NCBI GenBank assembly: GCA_032433765.1
Contig: JAVIAB010000051.1
Location: forward strand, 80,488,347 to 80,552,346
Length of the DNA stretch: 64,000 nucleotides
From: Megaustenia siamemsis
Lineage: Eukaryota; Mollusca; Gastropoda; Stylommatophora; Ariophantidae
Reading direction: 5' to 3'
Shown here: piece by piece, positions 32,801-45,544 of the stretch
Numbering within the stretch: position 1 is the stretch's first letter
Layout: each line of letters starts with the position of its first letter
The notes under the pieces: model-generated
The model's database searches: none
What the model was told of the DNA's origin: nothing
Seen by the model: the letters and a program-made list of their open reading frames with translations, nothing else
Made by a program: the position numbers and the translations under genes

Positions 32801-33489
32801 ACCAAAAATAAATATATGTTACATACTTAAATAATAGTTAAATAGTTAAATATATGTTATATATTTATATATAATATGAGAAGACCTCCTTCTATTGATA
32901 AGATGACCTTCCTTTGAAAAGTGTCACGACGTTTACTTAAAGGGGCTTAATCTTCTAGTTGGTTAACTCCTGTTGGGCCGATGAGGACAAAGAAATGGCG
33001 TAAATAAGAATTCTCAATGTCTGATCACTGCTAGGTCTTGTTGGTTTTGTAGGTCTTGTTGGTTTTGTTTTATTCTTAAGCCCACAGACGAGTCTCTCTA
33101 TTAATTGATCTTAGAGAATTTTTTTTTAATTTAATTTTTTTCTTTTACTACGCTGCGTCCACACAAAGGCCTGGCGCAGTATAATTTTGTTTCGTCCATT
33201 CTGATGACACGACAAATGTTCTACCACCGCTTTCTCTGTATATAACTTAGTACGTATTATTGCTACATTTGGTGTCAAGTTTCTCCAACTTCTTACAAGT
33301 TCCTTCCGCGTATTGTAAACGTTCACGGCTTCTCTGGCATTTGGGTCCTGGGTTTGTTTAAATCAACGTTTCTCAACCTGCAGCCTTTTGACTACCTGGA
33401 TGCCACATGGTATTCCAGGGGGGACCAGAAATTTAAAAAAATGGCGTAAATTAGAGATTAGGGAGGAAGACCACGGCACAAGAGAGGGG
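32801..33489. other. no recognisable feature
   Basis: AT-rich at the left. A minus-strand piece at 33126-33326 (VYNTRKELVRSWRNLTPNVA) could be LINE-related but has no diagnostic motif. Confidence 0.35.
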
Positions 33490-33500
33490 ACCGTGCATAG

Positions 33501-33736
33501 TAAAAAAAAAGTAAAGAGCCCCGAATATGGTGTTAGTGACCATAATTTGTACAGACCTTCAGCACATGATTTTTGGGGTAATGTGGTCAGTAATACACCC
33601 GTGCCGCTTTACTTTCCCAGAAAAAAACCGGTACCCAATTAAGGCTGGGTGAACCCGGAAGCCGTCGGTTGGGATCGAACCCTACCTCTTATCCTTTGTA
33701 GTCCAGTTCACTAACCACTGAGCTATCGCGGCTCCC
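33501..33736 (-). mobile_element. SINE-1
   Basis: On the minus strand it starts GGGAGCCGCGATAGCTCAGT. The usual hairpin-forming end (GCCACTTGGCGTGACGGGG) has been lost next to the tail. An exact 11-bp TSD, ACCGTGCATAG, lies at 33490-33500 and 33737-33747. Confidence 0.95.
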
Positions 33737-33810
33737 ACCGTGCATAGGGATTTACCTATTTGTAGCACTCGACGATCAGATATAATTTTTGTCCATACCG
33801 TGAGGTGTTT

Positions 33811-34030
33811 CTTTAGTGGCGTCTATAAAACAAGCTCACTTCAGAACTGCTTGGTGGAATTTAGATGTGAACATCCAAGGTAGACTAGTTGTCTGTGATC
33901 TCTGCGACACCTTTGTTTTCTTTTAGCGGCGTCTATAAAACAAGCTCACTTCAGAACTGCTTGGTGGAATTTAGATGTGAACATCCAAAGTAGACTAGTT
34001 GTCTGTGATCTCTGCGACACCATTGTTTTC
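33811..34030. repeat. 110-bp tandem duplication
   Basis: The block from GGCGTCTATAAAACAAGCTC to ATCTCTGCGACACC occurs twice, about 110 bp apart, with very few differences. Confidence 0.95.
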
Positions 34031-34701
34031 CTTTCCTAGTTTTTCCACACCCGCCCCGTCGACCGCTGCCGAACCTAGCCGTCATCTTCTCCTTATATCT
34101 CAATCATATCCAAGTTGGTTGGACGAACTTCGGAATATGAATTAGATTTATAAGTTTCCAATCTGAATATTAAAGAACAAAATCTGTTCTTTTGCAGTTT
34201 CTGTATTTAATTTAATTGATTCGTAAAATCTCTTGGGATCGACACAGTCCATGATTTGTGGGTATAATATAAATATTTCTTTCTTTGTTGGGAAGTTCTG
34301 ATGCTGATTTATTTATAAAAAGAGACCTTGATTATTTTGTAGCTGCAGACAAACATATACGATTTGTCTTCATCTGTTATAAATTGTCTTCCTATTCCCA
34401 ATACATCTTGCCTACCTTGGCAAAGAAGAAATGTCAACAACATTCAATAACGTATCTTGGCTACGGATTTATCAGCTTACTGCAAGAACACACGAAACTC
34501 AAGGGTTAATTTGCAATATTACACTTTCTAAAAAAAGGATAAACAACTGGAATATTTTCGCGTTCTCAAGATAATTTTGAAGCTACTCCTACGGTGACAA
34601 ATTGTTTGTTCAGAAGTCTGCAAATGTAAATGTCAAAGATTTAATCGCTTCTTACGAAATATCAAAAGAGATAGTTCAAGAAAGAAAACTCCAAACAATA
34701 G

Positions 34702-34702
<1 letters not shown>
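34031..34702. other. no recognisable feature
   Basis: Nothing recognised. Confidence 0.35.

Positions 34703-34776
<74 letters not shown>
34703..34776. repeat. (TA)n microsatellite
   Basis: About 70 bp of TA with two CA interruptions. Confidence 0.97.
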
Positions 34777-34934
34777 CATTTTAATGGGTACCGAATATTT
34801 TTCTGTGAAAGTAAAGCGGCACTGGCGTAATACCGACCACATTACCCCAAAAATCATGTGCCGAAGGTCTGTAAAATGTATGGTCACTAACACCATATTC
34901 CCTATACGCCACTTTGCGTGGCGGAGGCACTTTA

Positions 34935-34936
<2 letters not shown>
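34777..34936 (+). mobile_element. SINE-1, 5'-truncated
   Basis: It begins in the central block (TTTTAATGGGTACCGAATAT) and lacks the tRNA head. It runs to GGCGGAGGCACTTTACTT and lies between two TA tracts. Confidence 0.9.
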
Positions 34937-34998
<62 letters not shown>

Positions 34999-35026
34999 TA
35001 TATATATATAATATATGGGTTCATCC

Positions 35027-35062
<36 letters not shown>
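34937..35062. repeat. (TA)n and (CA)n tracts
   Basis: TA tract, then about 10 CA dinucleotides near 34984-34998, a short unique spacer, and a second TA tract. Confidence 0.95.
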
Positions 35063-36050
<988 letters not shown>

Positions 36051-36051
36051 T

Positions 36052-36308
36052 TAACCGCGATAGCTCAGTCGTTAGTGAACTGTTATATGAAGGACTAGAG
36101 GTTTGGTTCGATACTGATCGACGGCTTCAGGGTTCACCCAGCCTTAAATGGGAACCGGAATTTTTCTGGGAAAGTAAAGCGGTACGGGCGTGATACCGAC
36201 CACATTACCCCAAAAATCATGTACCTAAGGTTTGTACAAATTATAGTCACTAACATCATATTCCCTATACACCACTTGGCGTGACGGGGCTCTGTACTTT
36301 ACTTTACT
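36052..36308 (+). mobile_element. SINE-1, diverged
   Basis: AACCGCGATAGCTCAGTCGT, B box GGTTCGATACT, CACCCAGCC and GACGGGGCTCTGTACTTTAC. It has more substitutions than the other copies. No clear TSD. Confidence 0.9.
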
Positions 36309-36358
36309 TCAAATTTCTTTTCAATATCTTCATTAGTGGTAAAATTATAAAAGAAATA

Positions 36359-36566
36359 GAGGCAAATAATAATAAATGAATATTATTATAGAAGGAAACT
36401 TCCGTGGCGATAATCAGCGAATCAATTCAGAGGAAGGGGTATGTTTACAGCACTCGGAAAAAATGACAAATAATCAACAACAAAGAAAAAAAAAACAATA
36501 TATGGTCCGAAACATAATCGAACCCGTACTCCTTGTTTTTTTTTCTGTTGTTGATTATTTGTCATT
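36359..36566 (-). mobile_element. SINE-4 copy with a snap-back hairpin
   Basis: The left part (AATAATAATAAATGAATATT to AATCGAACCCGTACTCC) follows SINE-4 at 3285-3435. The tRNA-like head stops after the B box. It is replaced by an inverted copy of the 36461-36498 segment at 36533-36567. TSD of 14 bp with one mismatch: TTA(T/T)(A/T)AAAGAAATA-type at 36345-36358 and 36566-36579. Confidence 0.72.
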
Positions 36567-36926
36567 TATTAAAGAAATACCGGGTTCCGTTACGAGTGAG
36601 GCACCATTTATAAAGAAGCATTGAAGTATTAAAGTCGGTTATTTGACAAAACAGACACACACAAAAACACCAATATGCTTCTCTATAAGTTTTGCTGTTT
36701 AATACCAATTTATATTCATTTTAAAAATTTTCTGCAGCTTTACTTGCCGTCTCGCATGATGTTTCATTGTTGTGCATATCTACAGAGTCAACACAGCGAG
36801 AGGGTGCTCTGGGCAAAAACAGAGACGGATATTAGAAACATTAAACGTGACATCTCAGGCGGACAAACAAAATACAAGAAATCACAAAACATGTATCCAT
36901 TGGCGACTTTAAAAAAGAAAGAAAGC

Positions 36927-36958
<32 letters not shown>

Positions 36959-37214
36959 ATAAGATATCAACTGTGGCATCTAGCATTTTAAGTACAAACT
37001 AAGCGAAAGAATGTCAAAGCTCTATGTCAAATCTGTTGAGTTGAGAATTTGTCGTCTCCTCATTATTTTGACATTTATTCTTCTTCTTCTTCTTTCCTTC
37101 CTAATTTGCCTTTTAGGATCGAGGAGGGGGAATATAGATTGCGGTCTTTATCTCTTCTGTTGTTCTCTGCTGCTGTTGTTTCCTAATATTTATAATATTC
37201 CGTCAATCTATCTT
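36567..37214. other. mostly unrecognised; (GAAA)n inside
   Basis: A GAAA microsatellite lies at about 36912-36959. Nothing else is supported. Confidence 0.5.
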
Positions 37215-37500
37215 GTACGTGTCATCGTCCCATAAGTCTAGTGTTCTTGCAATGTTCATTAAAGTCTAATTGTGTTGTGTTTTGGAATTTCTGCCTTTTC
37301 ACGTGGCCAAACAATTTTATCTGTTGTTTCTTTATGTATTCTATAGCAGGAATTATTCCTAGCTTTTTCCTCAGTTCTTCATTTCTAATCTTATCCCACA
37401 GGCTGTATCCTGTCATTCGTTTCACACATTTAATCGCGACAGTGGTTATATTCCTAATTGTTCTTGCGTCTAGGGTCCAAGTCTTTCATAGATAGCACAA
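37215..37500 (-). mobile_element. LINE-F, third copy
   Basis: Minus-strand segments VKRMTGYSLWDKIRNEELRK and PAIEYIKKQQIKLFGHVKRQ match the LINE-F tail at 26060-26210. It is truncated at both ends. Confidence 0.82.
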
Positions 37501-38110
37501 TTTGACTTCCATTATCAGAATGACTTGGAAATACGTGACCGGGACTATAATAATTTTCTGTAATAATTTTAATGAACTAATTAACTATATTTTTTCCCTA
37601 TTTATTTCGTTATATTTCTAATTTATAAATTTATTGTAAATAATTTAGTATTCCAAGTATTCCAATATTCTTTTAATATTCTTTGGTAATCTTGAGAGAC
37701 TTGGTGTTCCTATTTCGACTTCTCTGCTCTACGATAATGTCATATTTATCGCAACGTCAGTGTTCTCTCCTCAATGCTGCTAATATCGAATTGCTGATCA
37801 AATTAAACCTATTTCCTTGACCCTAAGTAGCTATGCTACTTTCTTTAAAAAAGTTATTTTTTTTGGTTTAACTGACGTTATCCCTGTATTAGTTTATCTA
37901 TAGGTTAAACTTTATGTTTCCACCTCCCATTTTATGTGTTTCGTTATAGTATATGCTGCAGTGTACAGTCGTTACTGTACGCTAAAATAACAATGTTAAC
38001 AGCAAGCTGCATTACTTTAGTGACTAACAATTTGATCTGCTTCAAATGAGATATTCTGTTCTCTAATCTTATGTCCTCTGTTAAAAGTTGATTTACAGGG
38101 TCGAGGGACG

Positions 38111-38116
<6 letters not shown>
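37501..38116. other. no recognisable feature
   Basis: AT-rich, nothing recognised. Confidence 0.35.

Positions 38117-38172
<56 letters not shown>
38117..38172. repeat. (TA)n microsatellite
   Basis: About 55 bp of perfect TA. Confidence 0.97.
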
Positions 38173-38179
<7 letters not shown>

Positions 38180-38289
38180 CATGCATGAAATCGGTTTAAT
38201 CGCAATAAAAAATTTGCCATATCCGCTACATCTTATGTCACATCAACCTTCAAAGACCGTTGGCAAATTCTATTGATAAGGTCAACCTC

Positions 38290-38500
38290 CGTGCAAGCCC
38301 AAACGGCTGCTTAGGCGACGGTTCCTAACGACTTCAATCGGAAAGAAAGTGCACAATCACTTGCTCAATCAAGTTTCCTCTGAAAAATAAAACACATTCA
38401 AAACAAACAAATTGGTCTAAACGGTTAAATATATGCTACTCCTAAGAAAACGCGACTTGTGTGGCCATTGTGAATTGTTGATTATGGCGTAAGCAATTTG
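38290..38500 (+). repeat. R4 dispersed repeat, second copy
   Basis: Similar to 5320-5560 (GTGCACAATCACTT, AAGTTTCCTC, AACGGTTAAA, GGCCATT in the same order). Confidence 0.5.
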
Positions 38501-39077
38501 CATGGCGGCTGTGAGTACAGCAATTCGCTGTTCTGAATTAAACACTGGCCCATCCGTTATGATTCTACTTGCTACTCGAGAGATGGTGCCATTTATATTG
38601 GGAGCTACGTAAAGCGGTGGTTAGTCAAACCAGGACAAGGATCTGACTTCCGGGACAAAATGGCGTCCTTATATAACACTGTTTTCGGTTGCTTAACAGT
38701 TTTTGATTGTATTATTTTCCATTATAGTTCGCTAGAATAGTAACTCGACTGTAGGTACTCTTATTTCAGTGATGTAGTTTGAAATTGTCTCCTGTGCAGC
38801 CGTATATAGCTTGCACGGAATTCGATCTGGCTAACTGCAAAACTGGCAATGGCGGCTGAAGATATCGATGCATTTTTGTAGATTGTTTTTTTCTTCCGTC
38901 GTTTATAGAGCGTTTTGGTTTGCTGAAACCATTTGCTTAATAAGAAATTTGTAATGGAGAACCAAAACAAATGTTAATTTGAATGGACGATGTCCTCACA
39001 TACATAACTAGATCTTAAATACTTAAAGACATAATGAGCATCATTACCATCATCGTTAATATCAACCAATGAGATAA
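38501..39077. other. no recognisable feature
   Basis: Nothing recognised. Confidence 0.35.
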
Positions 39078-39175
39078 GGTGTTAATTCGAATGATTCCAC
39101 TGGCACGGACGGTTGAGCAATTATGGATTTTAATTCGTTTGTGATGCTGGGGTCACCGACTAACTACAGCTACAT
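39078..39175 (-). mobile_element. RX fragment
   Basis: Similar to 50000-50103 in the same orientation (TTAATTCG-ATGATTCCACT, GAGCAATTATGGATTTTAAT). On the minus strand it reads ITNELKSIIAQPSVPVES. Confidence 0.75.
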
Positions 39176-39690
39176 CAACCATTTTATTCAGTTGAAACGT
39201 GAGTCCAAATACAGGCACTTTGAAGTTGTATCTGTTCTGCGTGATGTAAACATACTCAGCTCATCTGTACAATTTTACACAAAAATTCTATTTGAATTCC
39301 TCTCTCCTTTTACCTGGTACTGGGCATCCCATAATGATCCTCAAGCCACCACGCTACTTTAAGAAATGCACTTTTCTAATAATTTAAAGATACTACACAC
39401 ACACAATTTCTTACTGATGTAGACATTTCTCTAGAGTTGAATAAGGCGACACGCTCGTTAGTTTTCGGTCAGGACAGCTCATTATGAAAACACATCTTTC
39501 AGTTGCAAAGGGCAAGCCATGAGAACACGTGACAGGTTAAAAAATACGTGGAAGCTTTGATGGTAGCGGCTATGACAAGTACTTTGTTCAGCAGCTCGTG
39601 TTTCAGTGAAAGCGGTCAAGCAGCAACAAAAGCGATAGCGGCTCCACTGCTGAAGCAGGAATTACTTTTCTTTTTTAACCATCAGCTTAT
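39176..39690. other. no recognisable feature
   Basis: Nothing recognised. Confidence 0.35.
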
Positions 39691-39693
39691 TTC

Positions 39694-39695
<2 letters not shown>

Positions 39696-39748
<53 letters not shown>
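39696..39748. repeat. (CT)n microsatellite
   Basis: About 26 CT dinucleotides; the surrounding 111-codon open frame is incidental. Confidence 0.97.
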
Positions 39749-39750
<2 letters not shown>

Positions 39751-39937
39751 CGTTCGAGAAGTTGTAGGTCATGGTATGTCTGTCTGTTTTTTTTCTCCTG
39801 CAGCCAGCATACAATTAACATTCCTCTCAAGGTGTCCGTGTTGTCCCAACAGTTGTGTGTCTGTGCTGATGTTCTGTCTCTGATCGATTGTGGGGTTGGA
39901 AATTCCTACACATCCCAGCATGCAATATAAATGCTAA

Positions 39938-40118
39938 TCACCACCATCATCAAGTGCCGTATCAGTTATCTTGGGCGACGTGTCTCCACGATTTTCTTGT
40001 TTCTTCTGTTATTTATCATTTCTGTTATTAATTTTCCAATCAATCGATCTCTTAACCTGAATGGTATCTTTTCTCTCAGTTTCCCCTATATCTCAATCGT
40101 CCTCAGTTAACGGTTATA
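39938..40118 (-). mobile_element. LINE-B 3' fragment adjoining the 40-bp array
   Basis: ACCATCATCAAGTGCCGTAT, GTTATTTATCATTTCTGTTA, GGTATCTTTTCTCTC and CTCAGTTAACGGTTATAACA follow the LINE-B order, from the (GAT)n tail up to the CAGTTGT-ACAATAT site. The LINE stops there and the array begins. Confidence 0.75.
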
Positions 40119-42354
40119 ACACATGACACATGTAATGGCGAAAAGCAAGCACGATTAAAGTAGAGAAACACGTAATGGCGAACAGCAAGCACGATTACAG
40201 TAGAGAAACACGTAATGGCGAACAGCAAGCACGATTAAAGTAGAGAAACACGTAATGGCGAACAGCAAGCACGATTACAGTAGAGAAACACGTAATGGCG
40301 AACAGCAAGCACGATTACAGTAGAGAAACACGTAATGGCGAACAGCAAGCACGATTACAGTAGAGAAACACTTAATGACGAACAGCAAGCACGATTACAG
40401 TAGAGAAACACTTAATGACGAACAGCAAGCACAATTACAGTAGAGAAACACGTAATGGCGAACAGCAAGCACGATTACAGTAGAGAAACACTTAATGACG
40501 AACAGCAAGCACGATTACAGTAGAGAAACACTTAATGGCGAACAGTAAGCACGATTACAGTAGAGAAACACTTAATGGCGAACAGTAAGCACGATTACAG
40601 TAGAGAAACACGTAATGGCGAACAGCAAGCACGATTAAAGTAGAGAAACACGTAATGGCGAACAGCAAGCACGATTACAGTAGAGAAACACGTAATGGCG
40701 AACAGCAAGCACGATTACAGTAGAGAAACACGTAATGGCGAACAGCAAGCACGATTACAGTAGAGAAACACTTAATGACGAACAGCAAGCACGATTACAG
40801 TAGAGAAACACTTAATGACGAACAGCAAGCACAATTACAGTAGAGAAACACGTAATGGCGAACAGCAAGCACGATTACAGTAGAGAAACACTTAATGACG
40901 AACAGCAAGCACGATTACAGTAGAGAAACACTTAATGGCGAACAGTAAGCACGATTACAGTAGAGAAACACGTAATGGCGAACAGCAAGCACGATTACAG
41001 TAGAGAAACACGTAATGGCGAACAGCAAGCACGATTACAGTAGAGAAACACTTAATGACGAACAGCAAGCACGATTACAGTAGAGAAACACTTAATGACG
41101 AACAGCAAGCACAATTACAGTAGAGAAACACGTAATGGCGAACAGCAAGCACGATTACAGTAGAGAAACACTTAATGACGAACAGCAAGCACGATTACAG
41201 TAGAGAAACACTTAATGACGAACAGCAAGCACGATTACAGTAGAGAAACACTTAATGGCGAACAGTAAGCACGATTACAGTTGAGAAACACGTAATGCCG
41301 AACAGCAAGCACGATTACAGCAGAGAAACACGTAATGGCGAACAGTAAGCATGATTAAAGTAGAGAAACACGTAATGGCGAACAGTAAGCACGATTAAGG
41401 TAGAGAAACACGTAATGCCGAACAGTAAGCATGATTAAGGTAGAGAAACACGTAATGCCGAACATCAAGCATGATTACAGTAGAGAAACACGTAATGGCG
41501 AACAGCAAGCACGATTACAGTAGAGAAACACGTAATGACGAACAGCAAGCACGATTACAGTAGAGAAACACTTAATGACGAACAGCAAGCACGATTACAG
41601 TAGAGAAACACTTAATGGCGAACAGTAAGCACGATTACAGTAGAGAAACACGTAATGGCGAACAGCAAGCACGATTACAGTAGAGAAACACGTAATGGCG
41701 AACAGCAAGCACGATTACAGTAGAGAAACACTTAATGACGAACAGCAAGCACGATTACAGTAGAGAAACACTTAATGACGAACAGCAAGCACAATTACAG
41801 TAGAGAAACACGTAATGGCGAACAGCAAGCACGATTACAGTAGAGAAACACTTAATGACGAACAGCAAGCACGATTACAGTAGAGAAACACTTAATGACG
41901 AACAGCAAGCACGATTACAGTAGAGAAACACTTAATGACGAACAGCAAGCACGATTACAGTAGAGAAACACTTAATGGCGAACAGTAAGCACGATTACAG
42001 TTGAGAAACACGTAATGCCGAACAGCAAGCACGATTACAGCAGAGAAACACGTAATGACGAACAGTAAGCATGATTAAAGTAGAGAAACACGTAATGGCG
42101 AACAGTAAGCACGATTAAGGTAGAGAAACACGTAATGCCGAACAGTAAGCATGATTAAGGTAGAGAAACACGTAATGCCGAACATCAAGCACGATTGCAG
42201 TAGAGAAACACGTAATGGCGAACAGCAAGCATGATTAAGGTAGAGAAACACGTAATGCCGAACAATAAGCACGATTAAGGTAGAGAAACACGTAATGCCG
42301 AACATCAAGCATGATTAAAGTAGAGAAACACGTAATGGCGAACAGTAAGCATGG
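40119..42354. repeat. 40-bp minisatellite with higher-order structure, about 56 copies
   Basis: The unit is AACAGCAAGCACGATTACAG followed by TAGAGAAACACGTAATGGCG. Variants (CTTAATGACG, CGTAATGCCG, AACAGTAAGC, ACAATT) occur in fixed orders. A distinctive 200-bp block at 41281-41480 recurs almost exactly at 42001-42200. Confidence 0.97.
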
Positions 42355-42689
42355 TTGATTAATGTAGAGAAACGCCAATCACCGAGATGTTTGTATCATA
42401 CAAATATTGACGTACTATAGTATAAGTTACATTCCGAGACAATGAGACATCAAATCATAAGAACATTGCCGACCAGATGAAGAGTGATATTAAAAGATGT
42501 TGTAGACAGCGGAAGCTGAGCGAACTTTTGGATTGGTATATTTTTGTTCTCAACATATTTGAAGAGAGTCGGGGGAGATACACAAACTGATGTTTTGACC
42601 GCGCAGCTTTGGGTTGTTCATTTCTTTATTGTCTAAGAAGATCAAAAGAAGAAAGAACACCACAGCACTTAAAAGTGTGGAGTGAGGAG
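42355..42689. other. no recognisable feature
   Basis: Nothing recognised. Confidence 0.3.
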
Positions 42690-43556
42690 ATATGGTGATT
42701 GAAGGTGTATGGAGAATATGGTGTTAGTGTCATTATGGTTATTTATGGTGTATGGAGAATATGGTGTTAGTGTCATTATGGTGATTAAAGGTGTATGGAG
42801 AATATGGTGTTAGTGTCATTATGGTTATTAAAGGTGTATGGAGAATATGGTGTTAGTGTCATTATGGTGATTAAAGGTGTATGGAGAATATGGTGTTAGT
42901 GTCAGTATGGTTATTTATGGTGTATGGAGAATATGGTGTTAGTGTCATTATGGTGATTAAAGGTGTATGGAGAATATGGTGTTAGTGTCAGTATGGTTAT
43001 TTATGGTGTATGGAGAATATGGTGTTAGTGTCATTATGGTGATTGAAGGTGTATGGAGAATATGGTGTTAGTGTCAGTATGGTTATTTATGGTGTATGGA
43101 GAATATGGTGTTAGTGTCATTATGGTGATTAAAGGTGTATGGAGAATATGGTGTTAGTGTCAGTATGGTTATTTATGGTGTATGGAGAATATGGTGTTAG
43201 TGTCATTATGGTGATTAAAGGTGTATGGAGAATATGGTGTTAGTGTCATTAGGGTAATTAAAGTTGTATGGAGAATATGGTGTTAGTGTCATTATGGTGA
43301 TTGAAGGTGTATGGAGAATATGGTGTTAGTGTCATTATGGTTATTTATGGTGTTTAGAGAATATGGTGTTAGTGTCATTATGGTGATTGAAGGTGTATGG
43401 AGAATATGGTGTTAGCTCCTCATATTTGTATGACTGTCGACATAACTTTTGATAATGTGGACAACTCTACATCATGAAGTCTTTCTTTCTCAGAAACAAA
43501 ATTATGGTACTCATTTAAAGCTGAGTGAACCTTGAAATCGGTCAATTGGAGGATGT

Positions 43557-43587
<31 letters not shown>

Positions 43588-43665
43588 GGGGGGGGGAGGG
43601 AGTAGATTCGGCATCTTGTCTCCAGAGGATCGTTTCACAACCACTTCTCTACCGCTATTTCCTAA
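42690..43665 (-). mobile_element. diverged SINE-1 with an internal 43-bp array
   Basis: Right of the array, the minus-strand SINE-1 order continues: GATAATGTGG, TCTTTCTTTCTCAGAAACAA, GGTACTCATTTAAAGCTGAG, TGAACC, a G/T-rich insertion, CTTGTCTCCAGAG and TTTCACAACCACTTCTCTACCGCT. These correspond to GGTAATGTGG, TTTACTTTCCCAGAAAAA, GGTACCCATTTAAGGCTGGG, CTTGTCCTTTGTAG and TTCACTAACCACTGAGCTATCGCG of SINE-1. The array replaces the ATATGGTGTTAGTGACCATA zone. Confidence 0.75.
42704..43415. repeat. 43-bp minisatellite derived from SINE-1
   Basis: About 16 copies of GGTGTATGGAGAATATGGTG followed by TTAGTGTCATTATGGTGATTAAA. The first 26 bases correspond to the SINE-1 sequence GCGTATAGGGAATATGGTGT followed by TAGTGA. 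Confidence 0.93.
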
Positions 43666-44624
43666 ATTCAACTTGTCTATATTTTTAATGATGCCAGACT
43701 GAATTTATATTATTTAACGTGTGCATTATATTAATGTTCATGCGACCTCTATATCCCGCAAAGTGGCCCCAACAAGTGGATCCACACTCGTAATTTAAAC
43801 GTTGTGATTATCCAAACACATATTTATTTTTCGTATTACTGGACGACCTATTAACGCCAAAATGCAACAACATTTTAGTCGTCCTGAAATTTCCACAATT
43901 TTTTATTTACCTGTTTCTAAATTGTAATGTCATCAATCAATTTTAATTAGATCTAAGTAAACATACAATCTTCATCTGTCAGCAAAACAATAAACTAACT
44001 CGTCCACTCTTAGTACACAGTTTTAAAACATTTCGGTAATCAATTCACGCAAGTGACGTCATTTCAACACGTATTATTCGCGATCGATTCCAAAATTAAC
44101 ATGAAACAGATTCGACTTCTAACACAGTCCTGTAAGGATTATACAATACATATGTAATCGATTCAGGAAATTAACTTTTGAATGCTTTCGAGACCGAGTA
44201 CACCAGCGCAGCGGTTCTCAGAAATGGTAACTTGTGGTGGTAACTGTGACTTGTTTAACGTAACCGATTTCTAGCTCGAGGCAGCGGGGAAGTTAAATTT
44301 TAATAGCTCATACAGAGCACAGATATTGATGATTTCTGGAGCATATTAGCTAAATACATCTCAGTATTATTCCTTAATGTTGTCGCCGAGCGATTCCCTG
44401 ATATGGTAAATTGTATTAATCATGTCTATATGCAAATAGTGATACTTTGCTAAGTCATTTCTAATTAGCTGAGAACTATTTGGACGATTCTCATACTTCA
44501 AAGAATAAGTGTTTTGATGTTCATCAAAGATATGGACGAGGGTGTCTTTCGTGCGTACCATAGTTGGCTACACAGACAACAGTTCAGATCTATTTCTTTA
44601 TAAAAAAATATCTATCAACATAAT
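43666..44624. other. no recognisable feature
   Basis: About 1 kb of AT-rich, unique-looking sequence. Confidence 0.4.
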
Positions 44625-45150
44625 CATCAAGTACCATGCCTGCTGGCGTAGGTGATCATGTCTCTCCATAACTTTCAATCTCGACAGTTATTTATCATTT
44701 CTATTGTTGACCTTCTGCTAAGCCAATCAATATAGCTGTCTTGCATCTTTTCTCTTTGCTTCCCTCTATCTCTTCGTCCTTCAACTTTCCCAGTTGTCAC
44801 AATATATTCCTACTGTTCCCTTCTCATTACATGGCCAAAATATGATGTTTGTTTCTTCCTAATATTGGAAATTAGCTATCTCTTTGCTTTGACCTCTTTC
44901 ATAACGTTTACATTACTCCTCTTATCTGTCGATAGTATTCTCAACATTCTACTGTAAAACCACATTCTACAGCCTGCAGTGATTTTCTTGCCTGTTTTCC
45001 TATTGTTCATAATTCACATCCATACATTAAGACTGGCTCAACGTAGCTTTTAAGAACTCTTTTTCTTGTTTCTATTGTCAAAAATAGATAGCACAGTATC
45101 CTCATTTTGTGGAAAGCTGCTTTTGCCTGAGCCATTCTGCTGTTAAAGTA
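44625..45150 (-). mobile_element. LINE-B, 5'-truncated
   Basis: It matches the plus-strand copy at 8568-9085 over its whole length (TGGCGTAGGTGATCATGTCT, GTTGACCTTCTGC, CCAGTTGTCACAATATATTC, ACTGTAAAACCACATT, GCTGCTTTTGCCTGAGCC). Frameshifted; inactive. Confidence 0.88.
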
Positions 45151-45295
45151 GCTATACTTCCATGAACAAGCGTCAGAATTAACACATCACAGAACAGTCC
45201 GTTTGACATCACTTCACTAGCACTGAACAATCTCGGGGAGGGTGATAAAGTGGATATGAAATGTCCTGGCTGCGATGAAACTGACTCTATAGTCA

Positions 45296-45442
45296 GACAT
45301 ACATAAGTACAGACAGATAGACAGAGTGAGAGATAAATAGGCAAGTAGGTAGATAGGTAGGTAGATAGTGACAGACAGACAGACAGACAGACAGCAGGCA
45401 GATAGATAGACAGACAGACAAACAGACAGACAAACAGACAGA
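45296..45442. repeat. GACA/GATA/GTAG compound microsatellite
   Basis: Degenerate CAGA, TAGA and GTAG tetranucleotides. Confidence 0.92.
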
Positions 45443-45544
45443 ATCCTGTGCGTGGACACAGCTCAGCCTAAGCTAGAGGTGACTGTATCCATGTACTGTC
45501 TAATTCTTTGTGTACACATAAATGGGAAGCAGCATTTCAGTGTC

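Noticed and set aside
39548..39883. 111-codon frame with a Ser-Leu run
   Set aside because: A CT microsatellite lies in the centre; the flanks have no recognisable motif.
40119..42354. CRISPR-like appearance of regularly repeated 40-bp units
   Set aside because: The units are directly contiguous without unique spacers, there are no cas genes, and the context is an animal genome.
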